In this document: piece by piece, positions 62,006 to 64,000 of the stretch
Position numbering within the stretch: the stretch's first letter is position 1
Layout of the letters: each line of letters starts with the position of its first letter
DNA from: Centroberyx gerrardi
Lineage: Eukaryota; Chordata; Actinopteri; Beryciformes; Berycidae
Assembly (NCBI RefSeq): GCF_048128805.1
Contig: NC_136020.1
Coordinates: forward strand, 7,461,653 to 7,525,652
DNA length: 64,000 bases
Direction: 5' to 3'
Notes under the pieces: model-generated
Seen by the model: only the letters and a program-made list of their open reading frames with translations
What the model was told of the DNA's origin: nothing
Database searches by the model: none
Translations under genes and position numbers: made by a program

Positions 62006-64000
62006 CTGAAAGAGATGAGTGGAGAAACAGGTGTTATAGCTATGTTTCACAGGAAAGAAAGTCTTGACCCAGCGCCTGAGCTCAAACAGCGCATTTCCAT
62101 AGTCAAACAGTGCTGTGCCCTCACAGCTGGCTGAAGGTACATGTGCTGCATTAACAGCGCCGGCAGCACCGCAGACCGACTCAGATGGAAAACACATGGC
62201 ACTGAGGCCCAGAGCCACTAAAGGTTTGCGCAGGGAAGAACGCGCTACATCATCGAAATGACCAAATCAGAATGCATAATCAGTGGAAAGCTGCCTAATA
62301 GCACTGGTCAAAAAATAGAGCCTGTTTGCACCTGTCGAGGCTATGCATACGCAAATGGTAATTATGTAAATCTCATTGTTTTGCCCACATAATGTGTAAT
62401 TATTGTAGCGTGTATAAGATCCTTTTAAATGTGGCGTAAAGGGTTTGCACATGGAGTTCGGCATCATCGCCAGCAAGTCAGGAAGCAAGGGAGAGGATTT
62501 TCTGAACCTCGAATCAGATCAGAGAACGCTCCACTTATAAAGAGCGCTTTAGGGAAGAAGAATGCCAACCTTGGAATAGTCTTAAAGCTGAAGCATGCAA
62601 TTTGCACTTGAAATTGGTGATGACGGGTTCTATTTGGTTGCATAGTGCTCTTTTAGAGAGCTTGTTTGTGCAACAACTTGATTTGCTAAAATTCCTCAGC
62701 AAATAAGACGAAAACTCCGAAGCAACCGAGGCACAAAGAGAATTTGGAAACTGCAATCTGAGAGTATAAACTAGTTAGAGAGGAAAGAGTAAAGAGAGGC
62801 CCTGAAATATACTTTTGAATGCAGAACAAGCCTTCAGAACAGGCAGCAATAGATTTTTGCTGGGCCTGAACATTAGTTGTTGTATGTCCACTCTGGTAAA
62901 AATCTATTCACCAAGGCAGACAGAATCAGTGTAGACAGCTGACCTTTCCAGTTAATACGGGTCTTTCAGAGACATCCTTCAGCTGAACTTGTTCAAAGGA
63001 AAACAGAGAAAGAGAGAGAGAGAGAGAGAGACGGAAATCAGGATGTAATATAACACAAGACAGAATGGTGGATAGAACTTTCATAGCTGGCAGCTTCTTC
63101 TGTAAAGGTTCTTGTGAATGCAGCCGTCCAAAGGGATCTCCGCTGAACCAGCATGCACTGCATCCAAATCCACTCCCTTCAGACTCCGGACACACACAGA
63201 GATACGCCTCATCCCTCCATTGCGGAAAGCAGATGATGAATGGTACAACATGAGGTGAGAGGTGGGTTTTTAAATGATTGAGATGTTTAGGCTGCACACT
63301 GGGTCTCAGTGGAAGCCTTTGCTCTGAGCCGGGGTAATTGACTCCACGAAACACATGAATAACAATAAAGGTCAGCGGACAATTTATGTAAGTATAAGCA
63401 TCCATCATTTGAAGCTTAAATTGCATTTACGACGACTGCTGCTGCATGATAAAGTGGGCAATCAAATTAAATCAGAATAACGAAACTTTCTTAGAAACAA
63501 GTATTTTCGTTTGCGGTGAATATTTACGATATGTTAGGACGCTCAGCTCAGTTATGAATTTGAATCATCGGCTTCAGCACTGTAGAATATGTCTCTCTTC
63601 AAAGCGGGGCGGCTTGCCTGGAAGCGATCGTGCCTGCTAGCTTTGACACGACGTGCCACAGTACAACATTACAAAGGTTCTCTGAATCATCAAAAGGACG
63701 TATACTCCTAGGATATACAGCGATGAGGTATTTGTATGTAGAGACTTCAGAGAAGGAAAAAAAAACAACAAAAAAACAAAGAGAGTTTGGCGGTGTGGAC
63801 TACAAAAATATCCCTGTTTGCTCATGAATCTTAAACATACAACAAACTGCTCTGGAGAACATAGCTCTATATTTCAAAAGACAATATAATTTTTTGCTTT
63901 ATAACATTGATGCATTAGGAAAAGGGAACCTGCAATCCACACACACACACACACGCATGCACACACAACTCCCAGACGATACATTTTCCCCAGGACTTTT
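62006..64000 (-). other. lin7a: Partial lin7a intron at the right edge
   Basis: No further lin7a exon could be read. It contains a (GA)n tract (63011-63031) and a (CA)n tract (63937-63960). The rest is unique sequence with nothing recognised. Confidence 0.6.

Noticed and set aside
62926-63426. A 166-codon minus-strand open frame upstream of the lin7a exon at 61934
   Set aside because: It does not resemble the L27 domain expected there, it contains a (CT)n-encoded Ser-Leu run, and it lacks a phase-compatible donor.

Overview
This is nuclear DNA from a ray-finned (teleost) fish. The evidence is split vertebrate genes with GT-AG introns, dense dinucleotide microsatellites, many short non-autonomous DNA transposons of fish type, and the vertebrate myf6-myf5-lin7a gene order. 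There are no bacterial operons, CRISPR arrays, rRNA genes or viral genes. Four protein-coding genes can be read with confidence, and together their exons make up only about 3% of the window.

Layout. 1-8430: no gene seen; telomere-like degenerate repeats, GA/CA/TG microsatellites, G-runs, a 60-bp tandem duplication and MITE fragments. 8431-10883 (+): rps16, complete in six exons with a 5'TOP first exon, a 146-residue product and an AATAAA signal. 10.9-37.8 kb: a gene-free stretch of about 27 kb. It holds several MITE families, an L2-type LINE 3' end that runs into a pentanucleotide satellite of about 1.2 kb, a TIR transposon whose left arm carries a 77-bp minisatellite, and a perfect 43-bp hairpin. 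It is also where long-range control elements of the myogenic genes would be expected. 38111-39340 (+): myf6 (Mrf4), complete, 241 residues, three exons. 44341-46599 (+): myf5, complete, 239 residues, three exons, with the same architecture. 47-51 kb: no gene seen. 55595-62005 (-): the three 3'-terminal coding exons of lin7a; the 5' exons (L27 domain) lie beyond the right edge. Its 3'UTR probably extends to an AATAAA near 51261, so lin7a converges on myf5.

How the genes relate. Myf6 and Myf5 are paralogous bHLH muscle-determination factors from an ancient tandem duplication, lying about 5 kb apart head to tail. Each has its own TATA promoter; the myf6 promoter has a MEF2 site two bases from an E-box. 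rps16 (housekeeping ribosomal protein) and lin7a (PDZ scaffold of polarity and synapse complexes) are functionally unrelated neighbours that flank the myogenic regulatory landscape.

I found no convincing undescribed protein system. The most unusual material is non-coding: the LINE tail that became a CpG-dense TGACG array, the minisatellite born inside a transposon arm, the perfect 43-bp hairpin, the microsatellite polypyrimidine tracts next to splice acceptors of lin7a and myf5, and the absence of the expected neighbour ptprq upstream of myf6. Repeat family names are from memory of typical termini, not from a database search.
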